Positions 1 through 8,077 of a stretch of 46,438 bases of DNA are shown here, piece by piece. Position 1 is the stretch's first letter, and each line of letters opens with the position of its first letter. The translations under genes were made by a program, and so were the position numbers. This DNA is from Planctomycetota bacterium (GTDB lineage: Bacteria > Planctomycetota > MHYJ01 > WSZJ01), in the NCBI GenBank assembly GCA_016190145.1, contig JACPRD010000025.1, positions 1 to 46,438 of the forward strand. Direction: 5' to 3'. The notes beneath the pieces are model-generated. The model saw only the letters and a program-made list of their open reading frames with translations. It made no database searches and was not told the DNA's origin.

Positions 1-85
1 GGACCCCGACTCGACCGACCTCACTTGACGCGCGGTGCAGGACGTGACGCGAGGGGCGGCACGCGAATGTTTCTCAGACTCTGAG
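1..85. repeat. Left copy of window-terminal inverted repeat
   Basis: Bases 6-85 are the exact reverse complement of 46334-46413 (80 of 80). The match continues to base 2 with one mismatch. It stops just before the rplM promoter. At the other end the copy includes the last codons and stop of the final gene. It could be a dispersed repeat on which contigs break, or an assembly fold-back. Nothing else in the first 100 bases looks coding. Confidence 0.9.
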
Positions 86-103
86 ACCGCCGCCGGATAA
101 GGA

Positions 104-131
104 TTGACTCCACCCCCCCCACTCCTATAAT
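104..131 (+). promoter_or_regulatory. sigma70 promoter of rplM-rpsI
   Basis: TTGACT (104-109) and a perfect TATAAT (126-131) are separated by 16 bp. Transcription would start near 138, leaving a leader of about 35 nt with an AAGGAAAGG ribosome-binding site before the rplM ATG at 173. This is the best sigma70 match I found in the window, as expected for a ribosomal protein operon. Confidence 0.8.
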
Positions 132-172
132 TCCCCCTCCCTGATACCCACGTTCGCAAGGAAAGGCTGGCC

Positions 173-634
173 ATGGGCAAGGACGTCACACGCACGCCGG
201 CGATCAAGGACATCAAGCAGTCCTGGTTCCTTGTCGACGCCGACGGCAAGACCCTCGGACGCATGGCGACGCGCATCGCCACGATCCTCATGGGCAAGCA
301 CAAGCCGAGCTACGCTCCCAACCGCGACTGCGGCGACTTCGTCGTCGTCATCAATGCGGAAAAGGTCAAGCTCACCGGCAAGAAGGCCACGCAGAAGCAG
401 TACGACACCATGAGCCGCGGCGGCAAACACCAGGGCACCGCCTGGGCCCACGGCCTCCACATCATCCCCTTCCAGAAAATGCTCCTCAAGCATCCTGACC
501 GGATCGTGCGGCTGGCTGTGAAGCGGATGCTGCGGAACACGAAGCTGAACCGGGCCTCGTTCACGAAGCTGAAGGTATACGCGGGGGACAAGCACCCGCA
601 CCAGGCGCAGAAGCCCGCGCCGCTGGCGATTTAG
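173..634 (+). CDS. rplM: 50S ribosomal protein L13
   Basis: L13 is a large-subunit protein that binds 23S rRNA early in assembly. The 153-residue product has the family signature: a WFLVDADGKTLGRMAT start (residues 17-32), then MGKHKPSY, and VVVINAEKVKLTGKK in the first half. The basic stretch ending VKRML (to about 118) matches the C-terminal half of the family. Length is slightly above the usual 142-150 because of a short N-terminal extension. It has a good ribosome-binding site, a strong promoter at 104-131, and rpsI follows after 17 bp. L13-S9 is a nearly universal gene pair, which supports the call. Confidence 0.98.
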   Translation: MGKDVTRTPAIKDIKQSWFLVDADGKTLGRMATRIATILMGKHKPSYAPNRDCGDFVVVINAEKVKLTGKKATQKQYDTMSRGGKHQGTAWAHGLHIIPFQKMLLKHPDRIVRLAVKRMLRNTKLNRASFTKLKVYAGDKHPHQAQKPAPLAI

Positions 635-651
635 AGGGAAGAGGCAAACTG

Positions 652-1095
652 ATGACGACGGGCACGACACCTCCGGCAGCGTCGGCACCGGCCGCGACGA
701 CCGGCGACAAGCAGTTCTGGTGGGGCACGGGGCGGCGCAAGACGGCCGTCGCGCGCGTCCGCCTGAAGAAGGGCACGGGGCGGATCATCGTGAACAAGCT
801 GGAGTACGAGAAGTATTTCGACGCGGTGCAGGACCGGCTGCTCGTGCTGAGTCCTTTGCACACGGCCAAGGCGGTGAACCGGTTCGACGTCTTCGCGAAC
901 TGCACGGGCGGCGGGAAGACGGGGCAGGCGGGCGCGATCGTGCTGGGCGTGGCGCGCGCGATGCTGAAGGCCGATCCGTCGCAGGAGCAGGTGCTGCGCG
1001 ATGCGGGGTTCCTGACGCGCGATCCGCGCATGAAAGAACGCAAGAAGTACGGGCGTCGCGGGGCGCGGAGAGGGTTCCAGTTCAGTAAGCGCTAG
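652..1095 (+). CDS. rpsI: 30S ribosomal protein S9
   Basis: S9 is a small-subunit head protein whose C-terminal tail reaches the P-site tRNA. The 147-residue product has the GTGRRKTAVARVRL motif at about residues 25-38 and the classic end KKYGRRGARRGFQFSKR. A Gln/Ala/Thr-rich extension of about 20 residues precedes the conserved core, which is longer than in E. coli (130 residues). It is preceded by a GAGGGAAGAGG ribosome-binding site, is co-transcribed with rplM, and is followed by an intrinsic terminator at 1113-1141. Confidence 0.98.
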   Translation: MTTGTTPPAASAPAATTGDKQFWWGTGRRKTAVARVRLKKGTGRIIVNKLEYEKYFDAVQDRLLVLSPLHTAKAVNRFDVFANCTGGGKTGQAGAIVLGVARAMLKADPSQEQVLRDAGFLTRDPRMKERKKYGRRGARRGFQFSKR

Positions 1096-1112
1096 AGTGT
1101 CTGGAGATCAGC

Positions 1113-1141
1113 AACCCCCTCGGCGTTCGAGGGGGTTTTTT
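1113..1141 (+). terminator. Rho-independent terminator after rpsI
   Basis: A 10-bp perfect stem (AACCCCCTCG 1113-1122 with CGAGGGGGTT 1128-1137) with a GCGTT loop runs straight into a T tract ending at 1141. It closes the rplM-rpsI unit. It also rules out the upstream in-frame start of dapL at 1097, because that would place a terminator inside the coding sequence. Confidence 0.93.
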
Positions 1142-1153
1142 ATTGGGCGGGCG

Positions 1154-1188
1154 CGGGGAACGGGGAACGGGGGAATGGGGAACGGGGA
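1154..1188 (+). repeat. Tandem 7-bp word GGGGAAC, about five units
   Basis: The gap between the rpsI terminator and dapL holds about five tandem copies of GGGGAAC with slight variation (one unit reads GGGGGAAT). No inverted arm is present nearby. It resembles the word-type repeats of the 6.6-27 kb intergenic gaps but is direct only. Confidence 0.8.
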
Positions 1189-1210
1189 CATCCAGACGAA
1201 AGGACACGAA

Positions 1211-2371
1211 ATGACGTGGGAAAAGAGCCGGCGGCTGAAATCGCTTCCGCCTTACCTGTTCAGCGAAATCGACAAGAAGAAGAAGGCGCTGATTGCGGCG
1301 GGGAAGGACGTGATCAACCTGGGCGTCGGCGACCCGGACCAGCCCACGCCGCAGTTCATCCGCGACGCGATGAAGAAGGCGATCGACGAGGCGTCGTTTC
1401 ACCGGTACCCGCTCGACGAGGGGCTGCTCGAGTACCGCGAGGCGATCGCGCGCTACTACAAGCGCCGCTGGAACGTGACGCTCGATCCGGCGACGGAGAT
1501 CTACCCGGTGATCGGGTCGAAGGAAGCGGTCTTTCATTTCCCGCTCGCGGTGGTGAACGCCGGCGACGCGGTGCTCATCCCGGAGCCCGGATACCCGCCG
1601 TACCGCAGCGGCACCGTCTTCGCCGACGCGACGCCCGTGCTCATGCCCCTTCGGAAGGAAAACGGCTTCCTCCCCGACCTCGCCGCGGTGGACCCGAAGG
1701 CGCTCGCGAAGGCGAAGCTGATGTGGATCAACTACCCGAACAATCCCACGGGCGCCGTCGCGTCGAAAGCATGGATGCAGGACACGGTAAATTTCGCGCG
1801 GAAGCACGGCCTCATTCTCGCGAGCGACTCCGCCTACTGCGAGACGTACTACGAAGAACCGCCGACCTGCCTCTTCCAGCTCGACGGCGGCAAGGACTGC
1901 GGCCTCGAGTTCCACTCCCTCTCGAAGACCTTCAACATGACCGGCTGGCGCATCGGCTGGGCCGCCGGCAACCGCGAACTCATCGCCGCTCTCGCCGCCA
2001 TCAAGTCCAACGTCGACAGCGGCCAGTTCATGGCCCTTCAGAAAACCGCCGCCGTCGCCCTCGACCAGGGCGACGAGGAGTCGAAGAAGATCCGCGAGAT
2101 GTACCGCCGCCGCCGCGACACCTTCGTCGCCGCGATGCAGAAGGCCGGGCTCGCCGCCGAGAAGATGCCCGCGACGTTCTACCAGTGGACGCCCGTCCCG
2201 GGAAAGCGCACGAGCGTCGAGTTCATCACGCTTCTGCTCGAGCAGGCGAACGTCGTCACCACGCCCGGGAACGGCTTCGGGCCGAGCGGGGAAGGATATT
2301 TCCGCGTGGCGCTGACGCAGACGGAGGAGAGGATCCGGGAGGCTTGCGAGAGGATTGCGAAGGCGATCTGA
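1211..2371 (+). CDS. dapL: LL-diaminopimelate aminotransferase (PLP fold type I)
   Basis: DapL converts tetrahydrodipicolinate directly to LL-diaminopimelate using glutamate, bypassing the acylated steps of lysine and peptidoglycan precursor synthesis. The 386-residue product has the class I/II aminotransferase layout: INLGVGDPDQPTP near residues 35-47, NYPNNPTG at 174-181, and SLSKTFNMTGWRIGW with the PLP lysine at 239. The FHRYPLDEGLLEYREAIARYY segment and the length fit DapL-type enzymes. A related aminotransferase with another amino-acid substrate cannot be excluded from sequence alone. I chose the ATG at 1211, which has AAAGGA upstream and lies after the rpsI terminator. The frame is open back to 1097 but that part is repeat and terminator DNA. 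Confidence 0.78.
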   Translation: MTWEKSRRLKSLPPYLFSEIDKKKKALIAAGKDVINLGVGDPDQPTPQFIRDAMKKAIDEASFHRYPLDEGLLEYREAIARYYKRRWNVTLDPATEIYPVIGSKEAVFHFPLAVVNAGDAVLIPEPGYPPYRSGTVFADATPVLMPLRKENGFLPDLAAVDPKALAKAKLMWINYPNNPTGAVASKAWMQDTVNFARKHGLILASDSAYCETYYEEPPTCLFQLDGGKDCGLEFHSLSKTFNMTGWRIGWAAGNRELIAALAAIKSNVDSGQFMALQKTAAVALDQGDEESKKIREMYRRRRDTFVAAMQKAGLAAEKMPATFYQWTPVPGKRTSVEFITLLLEQANVVTTPGNGFGPSGEGYFRVALTQTEERIREACERIAKAI

Positions 2372-2421
2372 CAAACTGACGGAGTCGCATGCGGCCGCGA
2401 AGTGGCTGAAGGAAGCTGAGG

Positions 2422-2829
2422 ATGCCAACCGAATTCGAGGTCCTTTTAGCGCGATTCAACCGGAATCCGCCTGCTCCGGACTCCGTGATCGTGAGTTGTG
2501 GCACACGCTCCGGCGTCGGGCTTCCTGCTGACTACCTGCGATTCATGCGCATCGCAAATGGTGGAGAAGGATTCATCGGTTCCTCCTACGCGATCCTGTG
2601 GAAACTCGAAGACCTCCAGCAAATCAACATGGACTACCAGGTTGCAGAGTTCGCACCCGAGTTGTTCATCTTTGGGTCAGACGGCGGCGGCGAGGCATTC
2701 GGGTTCGATTTTCGCGGTGCCAAAGTCACGATCGTGAGGGTTCCGTTCATTCCGCTCGACTTCGAAAACGCCATCGTCATGGGTCAGGATTTTCCGCAAT
2801 TCCTGGAAACGCTGTTCGAATCGAAATGA
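2422..2829 (+). CDS. SMI1/KNR4 (SUKH) family protein
   Basis: A 135-residue single-domain protein of the SUKH superfamily. Visible landmarks are LPADYLRFMRIANGGEGF (about residues 34-51), LEDLQQINMDYQVAEFAPELFIFGSDGGGEAFGFD (about 62-96) and a C-terminal FPQFLETLF helix. Known SUKH proteins are often immunity proteins for secreted or contact-dependent toxins, though many stand alone. No polymorphic toxin is visible next to it. Its base composition is less GC-rich than dapL, and it opens a small accessory islet with two toxin-antitoxin fragments, so horizontal acquisition is plausible. About 155 bp after it contain nothing I recognise. Confidence 0.8.
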   Translation: MPTEFEVLLARFNRNPPAPDSVIVSCGTRSGVGLPADYLRFMRIANGGEGFIGSSYAILWKLEDLQQINMDYQVAEFAPELFIFGSDGGGEAFGFDFRGAKVTIVRVPFIPLDFENAIVMGQDFPQFLETLFESK

Positions 2830-2984
2830 ATGCCTTGCGAGCGTTGCGCCGTCCGTTGAATGTTCTCGTTGGCAGCGCCCAGCTCCGCACGGCTGATCCG
2901 TGGAGGCCGGACACAATCAGGTTACCCTGGGAGTCGCCGGCTCCGTGCGCGTCGGAGATACTCCCCTCCGGCTAAAGTCCGACA

Positions 2985-3296
2985 TCACCCGAGCCATTTT
3001 CGTAACTTCGTCTTGAGCGCATCTCGATCCGCGGCCACCAGTCTCCCCAGGCGAGCCATGACAATCGTCCTGGAAATGGTGGTGAGCACCGACTTCACGC
3101 AGGATGGTTTGAGCAACCCGGCCTGCCGCCAGTTAGTGATGGCGACATCACCGAGTTCTTCGGGTCGGCTGAGCTGGCTGGTAACGGCGGCGACGATGTA
3201 GTCCGAGTGGGAACGGTTGTAGGCGTCAGAACTGACGACTACCGCAGGTCGTTTCTTGGATGCGGTTTGATCGGTGTACGGAAATGGGACGAGCAA
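2985..3296 (-). CDS. MazF/PemK-family endoribonuclease toxin
   Basis: The product shows the MazF/PemK core: LVPFPYTDQTASKKRPAVVVSS, then SDYIVAAVTSQ, and a C-terminal LTTISRTIVMARLGRL segment. Family members cut mRNA at short motifs and are held inactive by an adjacent antitoxin. The start is uncertain. The first usable start is TTG (complement of 3294-3296), giving 103 residues, but the frame stays open upstream and reads DFGLILLVPF, which matches the usual first strand of the family. A true start inside the antitoxin 3' end, with overlapping translation, is therefore possible. The gene lies directly downstream of its antitoxin on the same strand. Confidence 0.82.
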   Translation of the reverse strand: MLVPFPYTDQTASKKRPAVVVSSDAYNRSHSDYIVAAVTSQLSRPEELGDVAITNWRQAGLLKPSCVKSVLTTISRTIVMARLGRLVAADRDALKTKLRKWLG

Positions 3297-3309
3297 AATC
3301 AGGCCAAAG

Positions 3310-3543
3310 TCAGAGGCGGTCGTAGGCAGAATCCTCCTCGTTGTCCCAGACCCTCCGGAGCGCAGGCTCAGACAGCTTGGCTGCGGCTCTCAGCAGTCGG
3401 CGGTCGAGACGGCGTTGCGCCAGGAATTCGACAAAGTCGGCGACTTCGGCTTGCTGCGGGGCGGCCAGTTCCCGGATTCTCTCCAGCAGCGGGGAAAGCG
3501 GGTCTTCCGGCCGGCTCTTTTTCGCGCGCTCAGCGGTGGACAT
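3310..3543 (-). CDS. Antitoxin of the MazF-type pair (DUF2281-like)
   Basis: A 77-residue product from the ATG at 3543. The LLERIRELAAPQQAEVADFVEFL helix and the C-terminal SEPALRRVWDNEEDSAYDRL are typical of small antitoxins whose tail wraps the toxin. The stop codon lies in the region where the toxin frame is already open, so the two genes are probably translationally coupled. A longer frame to 3639 exists, but its extra residues do not resemble the family and the internal ATG fits better. Antitoxin identity rests on the motif pattern and the adjacent toxin. Confidence 0.75.
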   Translation of the reverse strand: MSTAERAKKSRPEDPLSPLLERIRELAAPQQAEVADFVEFLAQRRLDRRLLRAAAKLSEPALRRVWDNEEDSAYDRL

Positions 3544-3648
3544 AGGCTCAGGATATCCCTGCGGATGCTCGAATTCAACTCTGCTCCCTTCCGTCCGGAC
3601 GCGATGGGGGATCAACGATTTCGGCCCAGCCACCGCCATTCACAGAGA

Positions 3649-3933
3649 TCACTTTTTCTTCGCTGCCCGCGCCCGGAGTTTCCGCATCAGCGCCGATCCG
3701 GAGATGCTCTCCACCGCGCCGGTTTCCATCTCCAGCCAGCGGCGTAACAGGGTTGCCTGGAATGCGGCTTCGGCATTTCTGTTTTTCGCGGACTCAATCC
3801 TGCGCAGGAGGCGGCCGGCGACCATTGCCTGGTCGTCGGGGGGCAATCTCAGGGCGTCCGCGAGCACGGATTTCGCTGTCGGTTCCGGTGGATGGGATTG
3901 GAGCATTTCCTGAGGCCTCGAAGCGCGATGCAC
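3649..3933 (-). CDS. Putative addiction-module component, apparently orphan
   Basis: A 94-residue (GTG start) or 85-residue (ATG at 3906) product. The segment LADALRLPPDDQAMVAGRLLRRIES followed by a mixed helix and LMRKLRARAAKKK resembles the unstable-antitoxin/addiction-module family that partners RelE/ParE toxins. No ParE-like gene is next to it: downstream lies the MazF antitoxin and upstream the glycoside hydrolase. It is either an orphan antitoxin or the remains of a lost pair. The shorter start has an AGGA only three bases away, so neither start is convincing. Confidence 0.55.
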   Translation of the reverse strand: MHRASRPQEMLQSHPPEPTAKSVLADALRLPPDDQAMVAGRLLRRIESAKNRNAEAAFQATLLRRWLEMETGAVESISGSALMRKLRARAAKKK

Positions 3934-3982
3934 AATTGTAGCTCAACCGAGCGTGAGAACCAGCGACCTGGTCGGCTCGGGG

Positions 3983-6574
3983 TTACCGTTCGAGGATCGT
4001 GTAGATCGTTCCCGTATTGAGCTTCAGCACGCTCGCCCCGCCTGCAATCTTCAATTCGGATTTCTCTTTCGCATACCCATGCTCATCCAGCGCCGTCGCC
4101 TTCCGCGGCGCCGTGCCCTTGAACGTCACGCTGGCGTCGAGGTTCTCGATGTTGAGCGGTCCCGCCCCCAGGTCCTCGATGCGGCCGCCGGCGTCGACGC
4201 GGAAGCCGTACGTCTTCTCCTGCGTGAACGCCTGGACCAGGACTTTCGCGCTCGTCGCGAGCGGCTTGCCGTCGAGGCTCACCACGACGATGCAGCCGTA
4301 GCGGTTCTTCATTTCGAGGGTGACGTCGCCGAGCTTGAGGGGGCCGGCGTCGCCGAGGAAGCCGGCGGCAGCCTGGGCGTTGGGGGTGTCGACGGTGAGG
4401 ATGCCGCGGCCGTAGTCGCAGGTCAGCTCGCCGGTCGCGCTTTTCACGACCTTCTTCCCATTGTCGATGAACGGGCGCAGGTCGGCCTGCTCGAGCGACG
4501 GCGGGCCGAAGGCGCGCACCACCTTGCCGACGAGGAACATGCGCGGGTCGAATCGCGCGTCCGGCGCCGTCTTCGCGCCGCGCGGGACGTCGGCGGCGCG
4601 CAGATCGTCGAGCGCGGCTTCTTCGGCGAATCCGCAGCCGTCGAGGTCGAGCTGGCGCTCGATGTCGAGCGACTGGCGCAGCACGACGGGCCCTTCCTTG
4701 ATGTCGCCGCGGCGGAAAATCAGCGCGGCGGCGGGGAACTGGCCGAGGACGGAGGGGGTGCTCAGGGGGAACTTGGAAGGGCTCTCCTGCCACGACGGGC
4801 CGGCGACGGCGAACCAGCCGAAGGCGCGCATGCCGTCGAGCGAGCCGTAGGCGGCGGCGAAGAGGGGGGCGTCGGCGCGGAGGCGGTTGGGGCCGGACCA
4901 GCCGATTTCGGAGATGAAATGGGGGCGGCCCTCGTACTGGACGAACGGGACGGGGGTGGCCCACGGCGTGCGCAGGGCGCTGCGGTCCTCGAACGTGTCG
5001 CCCACCGAGATCGCGTACGCGGCGCGCGCGCCTTCGTGCTTGCCGCCGAAGTAGCCGTGCCGGTCGAGGACGTCGCCGGCCGCGTAGGTCCAGCGCTCGA
5101 TCGCGCCGAGCTGGGCCTCGTCGGCGGTGCGCCAGTTACTGGCGGAGACGAGGCACTTCAGGCCCAGGTCCTTGCGCAGCCAGGCGGCGGTGTCGGCGTA
5201 GAACGCGCGCTGGGTCTCGGCAAGGAAACGGACCTGGGCGGCCATGCGAGTCTTTTTAGCGGCGCCCTGGGCGATGCCCTGGGCGGTCATGTCCCAGGCG
5301 GAGAAGAGGCCGGCGCGGCCGGCGCCGTCGCGGTCGTGGCGGGGCCAGGAGGCGGGGAGGCCGCCGTGTTTCGCGAGCCACGCGCCGAATGCCTTTTCCA
5401 GCAGGGCGCGCTCGGGCTCGGGGATGTTGCGGTCGGCGAAGGTCCAGAAGAAGAGGGAGTCCTCGTTCACGAGTTCGACGATCGCGACTGCGGGGTCGTC
5501 GGCGAGCGGCTTGCCGGTGTACGGGTTTTTCGTCGTGAGGAGGGTCTTCGCCCAGCCGCGGTACTTCGCCTGGAATTCCGTATCGAAGTAGATCGCGGCG
5601 AACGGGCGTTTGTTCTCGATCGTGTCGTAGCCCTCGAGGCCGAACTCCGGCCCGGCGTTCACCCACAGCGGAAAGTAGAACGAGAGCGAGACGTAGATTC
5701 CGCGCGCCTTGAGCGCCGAGACGAGCGAGTGGAGGCCGTCGAGCGCCTTCGCGTCGAAGACCGGGCCGTGCAGGCGCGCGAGGTTGACGCCGCACTTGGC
5801 GAGGCGCCCCGCGAGATACTCGTGCCCGGCCCGGCCGAGGCCCCAGACGTCGGGGCCGCAGTTGACGCCCCAGAAGCGCACGGGCTTGCCGTCGCCCAGC
5901 AGGAATTCCTCGCCCTTCGCCTTCACGAATCCTTTCGCACCGGCTTCCTTTTCGTTCAGGAACGACAGGTCGAGAACCGCCTCCTTCCCGAACGCGTCGG
6001 CGTCCGGCTCCCACGCCCACCAGCCCTTCTCCGCCAACCCTGTCCTCTCGCCCGGCTTCAGTTTCCCGCGCGGCGAAAAAGGCACACGCGTGAGAAGGAA
6101 GCAGTCGAAGCAGGCGGTCCCGGGCTCGCCGGACTTCGCCGAGAGCCGGATCTCAAACGTCCTCTCGCCGCCCTTGAGCCGCCCGGGCCCGAGCGCGACC
6201 CAATTCGCGCAGATGTTGGGCGCAAGCACGACGTTGTCGGCGAGCCCGATGTCGCGCCCGCACGCGGCCCACGGGCCGGCGTCGAACCGCCATTCGAACG
6301 GGCCGTGCTTCCAGAACTTGCGCGCCCAGAGCTGCCACTCGCCGTCGACGGGCACGCGGACTTTCCAGGTCGCCCCGACCGGATCGGCGCCGACGGCGCC
6401 GCCGTTGAACAGCCAGTCGCCGCCGGAGAGCGATTCCTTCTTCTCGCCGTAGTTCCGCGGCGCGAAGTCGCGGCTGTTGAAGTTGTGCGTCGCGGCCGCC
6501 TCGCCCTCCCACCAGACCCAGTCCTGGGCTGAAGCGGGGAGGGTGGAGAGGAGGAGGAGGAGCGGAAGGCGCAT
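3983..6574 (-). CDS. Secreted glycoside hydrolase, clan GH-A-like
   Basis: An 863-residue exported protein with an N-terminal signal peptide (MRLPLLLLLSTLPASAQ). Residues 18-180 look like a carbohydrate-binding-type beta domain (WVWWEGEAA, FEIRLSAKSG). A TIM-barrel follows: FWGVNCGPDVWGLG near 234-247, the probable acid/base Glu371 in VELVNEDS, and the probable nucleophile Glu556 in FISEIGW. This pair of beta-strand-end glutamates is the clan GH-A arrangement. The last 200 residues are probably beta-sandwich. I cannot assign a substrate. The start at 6574 gives a clean signal peptide, and the longer frame runs into repeat DNA. It diverges from the esterase gene across an inverted repeat. Confidence 0.75.
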   Translation of the reverse strand: MRLPLLLLLSTLPASAQDWVWWEGEAAATHNFNSRDFAPRNYGEKKESLSGGDWLFNGGAVGADPVGATWKVRVPVDGEWQLWARKFWKHGPFEWRFDAGPWAACGRDIGLADNVVLAPNICANWVALGPGRLKGGERTFEIRLSAKSGEPGTACFDCFLLTRVPFSPRGKLKPGERTGLAEKGWWAWEPDADAFGKEAVLDLSFLNEKEAGAKGFVKAKGEEFLLGDGKPVRFWGVNCGPDVWGLGRAGHEYLAGRLAKCGVNLARLHGPVFDAKALDGLHSLVSALKARGIYVSLSFYFPLWVNAGPEFGLEGYDTIENKRPFAAIYFDTEFQAKYRGWAKTLLTTKNPYTGKPLADDPAVAIVELVNEDSLFFWTFADRNIPEPERALLEKAFGAWLAKHGGLPASWPRHDRDGAGRAGLFSAWDMTAQGIAQGAAKKTRMAAQVRFLAETQRAFYADTAAWLRKDLGLKCLVSASNWRTADEAQLGAIERWTYAAGDVLDRHGYFGGKHEGARAAYAISVGDTFEDRSALRTPWATPVPFVQYEGRPHFISEIGWSGPNRLRADAPLFAAAYGSLDGMRAFGWFAVAGPSWQESPSKFPLSTPSVLGQFPAAALIFRRGDIKEGPVVLRQSLDIERQLDLDGCGFAEEAALDDLRAADVPRGAKTAPDARFDPRMFLVGKVVRAFGPPSLEQADLRPFIDNGKKVVKSATGELTCDYGRGILTVDTPNAQAAAGFLGDAGPLKLGDVTLEMKNRYGCIVVVSLDGKPLATSAKVLVQAFTQEKTYGFRVDAGGRIEDLGAGPLNIENLDASVTFKGTAPRKATALDEHGYAKEKSELKIAGGASVLKLNTGTIYTILER

Positions 6575-6650
6575 GGGAGAGAAGTGTGCCGGAGAGCAGA
6601 GCGACAGGCAAGCGACTGCGGATCCGACCGTGCAAGCGCCGTCGCCGTAC

Positions 6651-6736
6651 CCTTTGCCTTTACCTTCCCCTTTACCTTTTCCTGCCCTTGCGCGGCTAAC
6701 GACAGGGAAAGGTAAAGGGGAAGGCAAAGGTAAAGG
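6651..6736. repeat. Inverted repeat built of 6-bp words (GGTAAA type)
   Basis: The left arm 6651-6682 and right arm 6705-6736 are complementary at 29 of 32 positions around a 22-nt loop. Each arm is a chain of hexamers such as GGTAAA, GGGGAA, GGCAAA. It sits between the divergent glycoside hydrolase and esterase genes, so it lies in both 5' regions. It shares no word with the other intergenic repeats of this window. Confidence 0.9.
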
Positions 6737-6800
6737 AAAAGCCCGCGCCAGAACCGCGGGTACCTCGCGGTCCGGATTCTGCTGGAATCTCCGGGGACGG

Positions 6801-6830
6801 TTCGCCGTAACTCCTGCAGACCGTTACAAT
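6801..6830 (+). promoter_or_regulatory. Possible promoter of the esterase operon
   Basis: TTCGCC (6801-6806) and TACAAT (6825-6830) are 18 bp apart. Initiation near 6837 would leave a leader of about 32 nt before the ATG at 6869. The -10 box is good and the -35 box is weak. Confidence 0.45.
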
Positions 6831-6868
6831 GCCCGCAGGGGAAAGCGTTTCCACCGGGAGCCCGCCGC

Positions 6869-8053
6869 ATGCGTCTCGCCGCCCTCGTCGCGCTGGCCGC
6901 CATCGCCGCCGTTCCTGTCCGGGCCGAGGAGCCCGCGGCGAAGCCGGCATTCGACCGCGTCAAACCACACCTCCAGGAGTATCTCAACGCCGACGAGAAG
7001 TCTCGCCCGGATCTGCTGCTCGCGCTCCGGGAAGCGGGGCTCGACTCGATCGAGATGACGCGCGCGCAGGCCGACGCGGTCGAGAAGATCGTTCTCGCGG
7101 GGAATCCGAAGGTGAGGATCCGCGGGGGCGAGTACACGATCGACGTGGAGACGAAGGAAGGAAAGCTGGCGACGCATTTCCACGCGCCGCCCGGGCTGAG
7201 CTCGAAGCCGGTGCCGCTGTTCGTGGCGCTGCACGGAGGAGGTCCTTCCGACTACGAGAGCGGAAAGACGCACGCGAAGGAGATGATGGGGTGGCTGTGC
7301 AAGTGGACGGACGCGATGGGGGCGCTTCTCGTCGTGCCCTCGACGCCGACCGGGTGGGGAAGCGAGCAGGGGCAGGAGGCGATCTGGGAGTCGATCGGGT
7401 ATGCGCAGGAGAACTACAACATAGACCCGAACCGGGTGGTGGTGTACGGCGGCTCGATGGGCGGGTACGGGGTGTGTTCGACGATCACGGCGCGGACGGA
7501 CTTTTTCGCGGCGGCGTGCCCGTTCATCGGGTGTTCGGACCTGACGGGGTACGCGGAGAATTTCTCGAACGTGTGCTTCTACATCGTGGTGGGCGAAAAG
7601 GATCCGTACGTGGACAACAAGGCGGCGAAGCTCACGGCCGACAGGCTCAAGGAGCTCGGGTACGACGTGACCTTCCGGGAGATGAAGGACAAAGGGCACG
7701 AGGTGCCGCCGTCGGAGTATCCGCCGCTGGTCGCGAAATTGAAGAAGTCGGCGCGGAACATGTATGCGTCGAAGCTGCACCGCGGGAACGGCTCGGGGCG
7801 CTGGTACTGGCTCGAGTGCGGGGGCGACTCCGACGGGGAATATGCGGGCCAGACCGTGACGGTGAAGGGCAACGTGTCCGCGGTCTACCTCAGCGACCGC
7901 ATGATGGACCTCGACAAGCCGGTGAAGATCGTTCAGGACGGGGAAGTGAAGTACGAAGGGACGGTCAAGCGGAGCCTCGCGCTGCTGCTGAAGGAGGTGG
8001 ACGAGACGCGCGACCGCGGGCGGATTTTCAGTGCGAAGGTTGACATCCGGTAG
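6869..8053 (+). CDS. Secreted alpha/beta-hydrolase (esterase)
   Basis: A 394-residue exported protein with signal peptide MRLAALVALAAIAAVPVRA. The hydrolase core has the oxyanion-hole LHGGG (121-125), the nucleophile elbow GGSMGG with Ser196, a probable acid in VGEKDPYVD (Asp245 or Asp249) and His277 in KDKGHE. This resembles polyhydroxybutyrate depolymerase or feruloyl-esterase-like secreted esterases; the substrate is unknown. The last 100 residues (GSGRWYWLECGG, GNVSAVYLSDR, VDIR) form a separate beta-rich domain. The TIGR03790 gene follows after 24 bp on the same strand, which suggests an operon of extracytoplasmic proteins. Confidence 0.78.
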   Translation: MRLAALVALAAIAAVPVRAEEPAAKPAFDRVKPHLQEYLNADEKSRPDLLLALREAGLDSIEMTRAQADAVEKIVLAGNPKVRIRGGEYTIDVETKEGKLATHFHAPPGLSSKPVPLFVALHGGGPSDYESGKTHAKEMMGWLCKWTDAMGALLVVPSTPTGWGSEQGQEAIWESIGYAQENYNIDPNRVVVYGGSMGGYGVCSTITARTDFFAAACPFIGCSDLTGYAENFSNVCFYIVVGEKDPYVDNKAAKLTADRLKELGYDVTFREMKDKGHEVPPSEYPPLVAKLKKSARNMYASKLHRGNGSGRWYWLECGGDSDGEYAGQTVTVKGNVSAVYLSDRMMDLDKPVKIVQDGEVKYEGTVKRSLALLLKEVDETRDRGRIFSAKVDIR

Positions 8054-8077
8054 GGGCCGCACCGAAACTTCATTCCC

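Noticed and set aside
1082..2428. Long minus-strand open frame opposite dapL
   Set aside because: Arg/His/Pro-rich low-information translation that mirrors a well-supported gene; an antisense shadow caused by high GC.
3953..6532. 859-codon plus-strand open frame opposite the glycoside hydrolase
   Set aside because: Composition dominated by Arg, Glu and Val with no domain; the opposite strand has a signal peptide and catalytic motifs.
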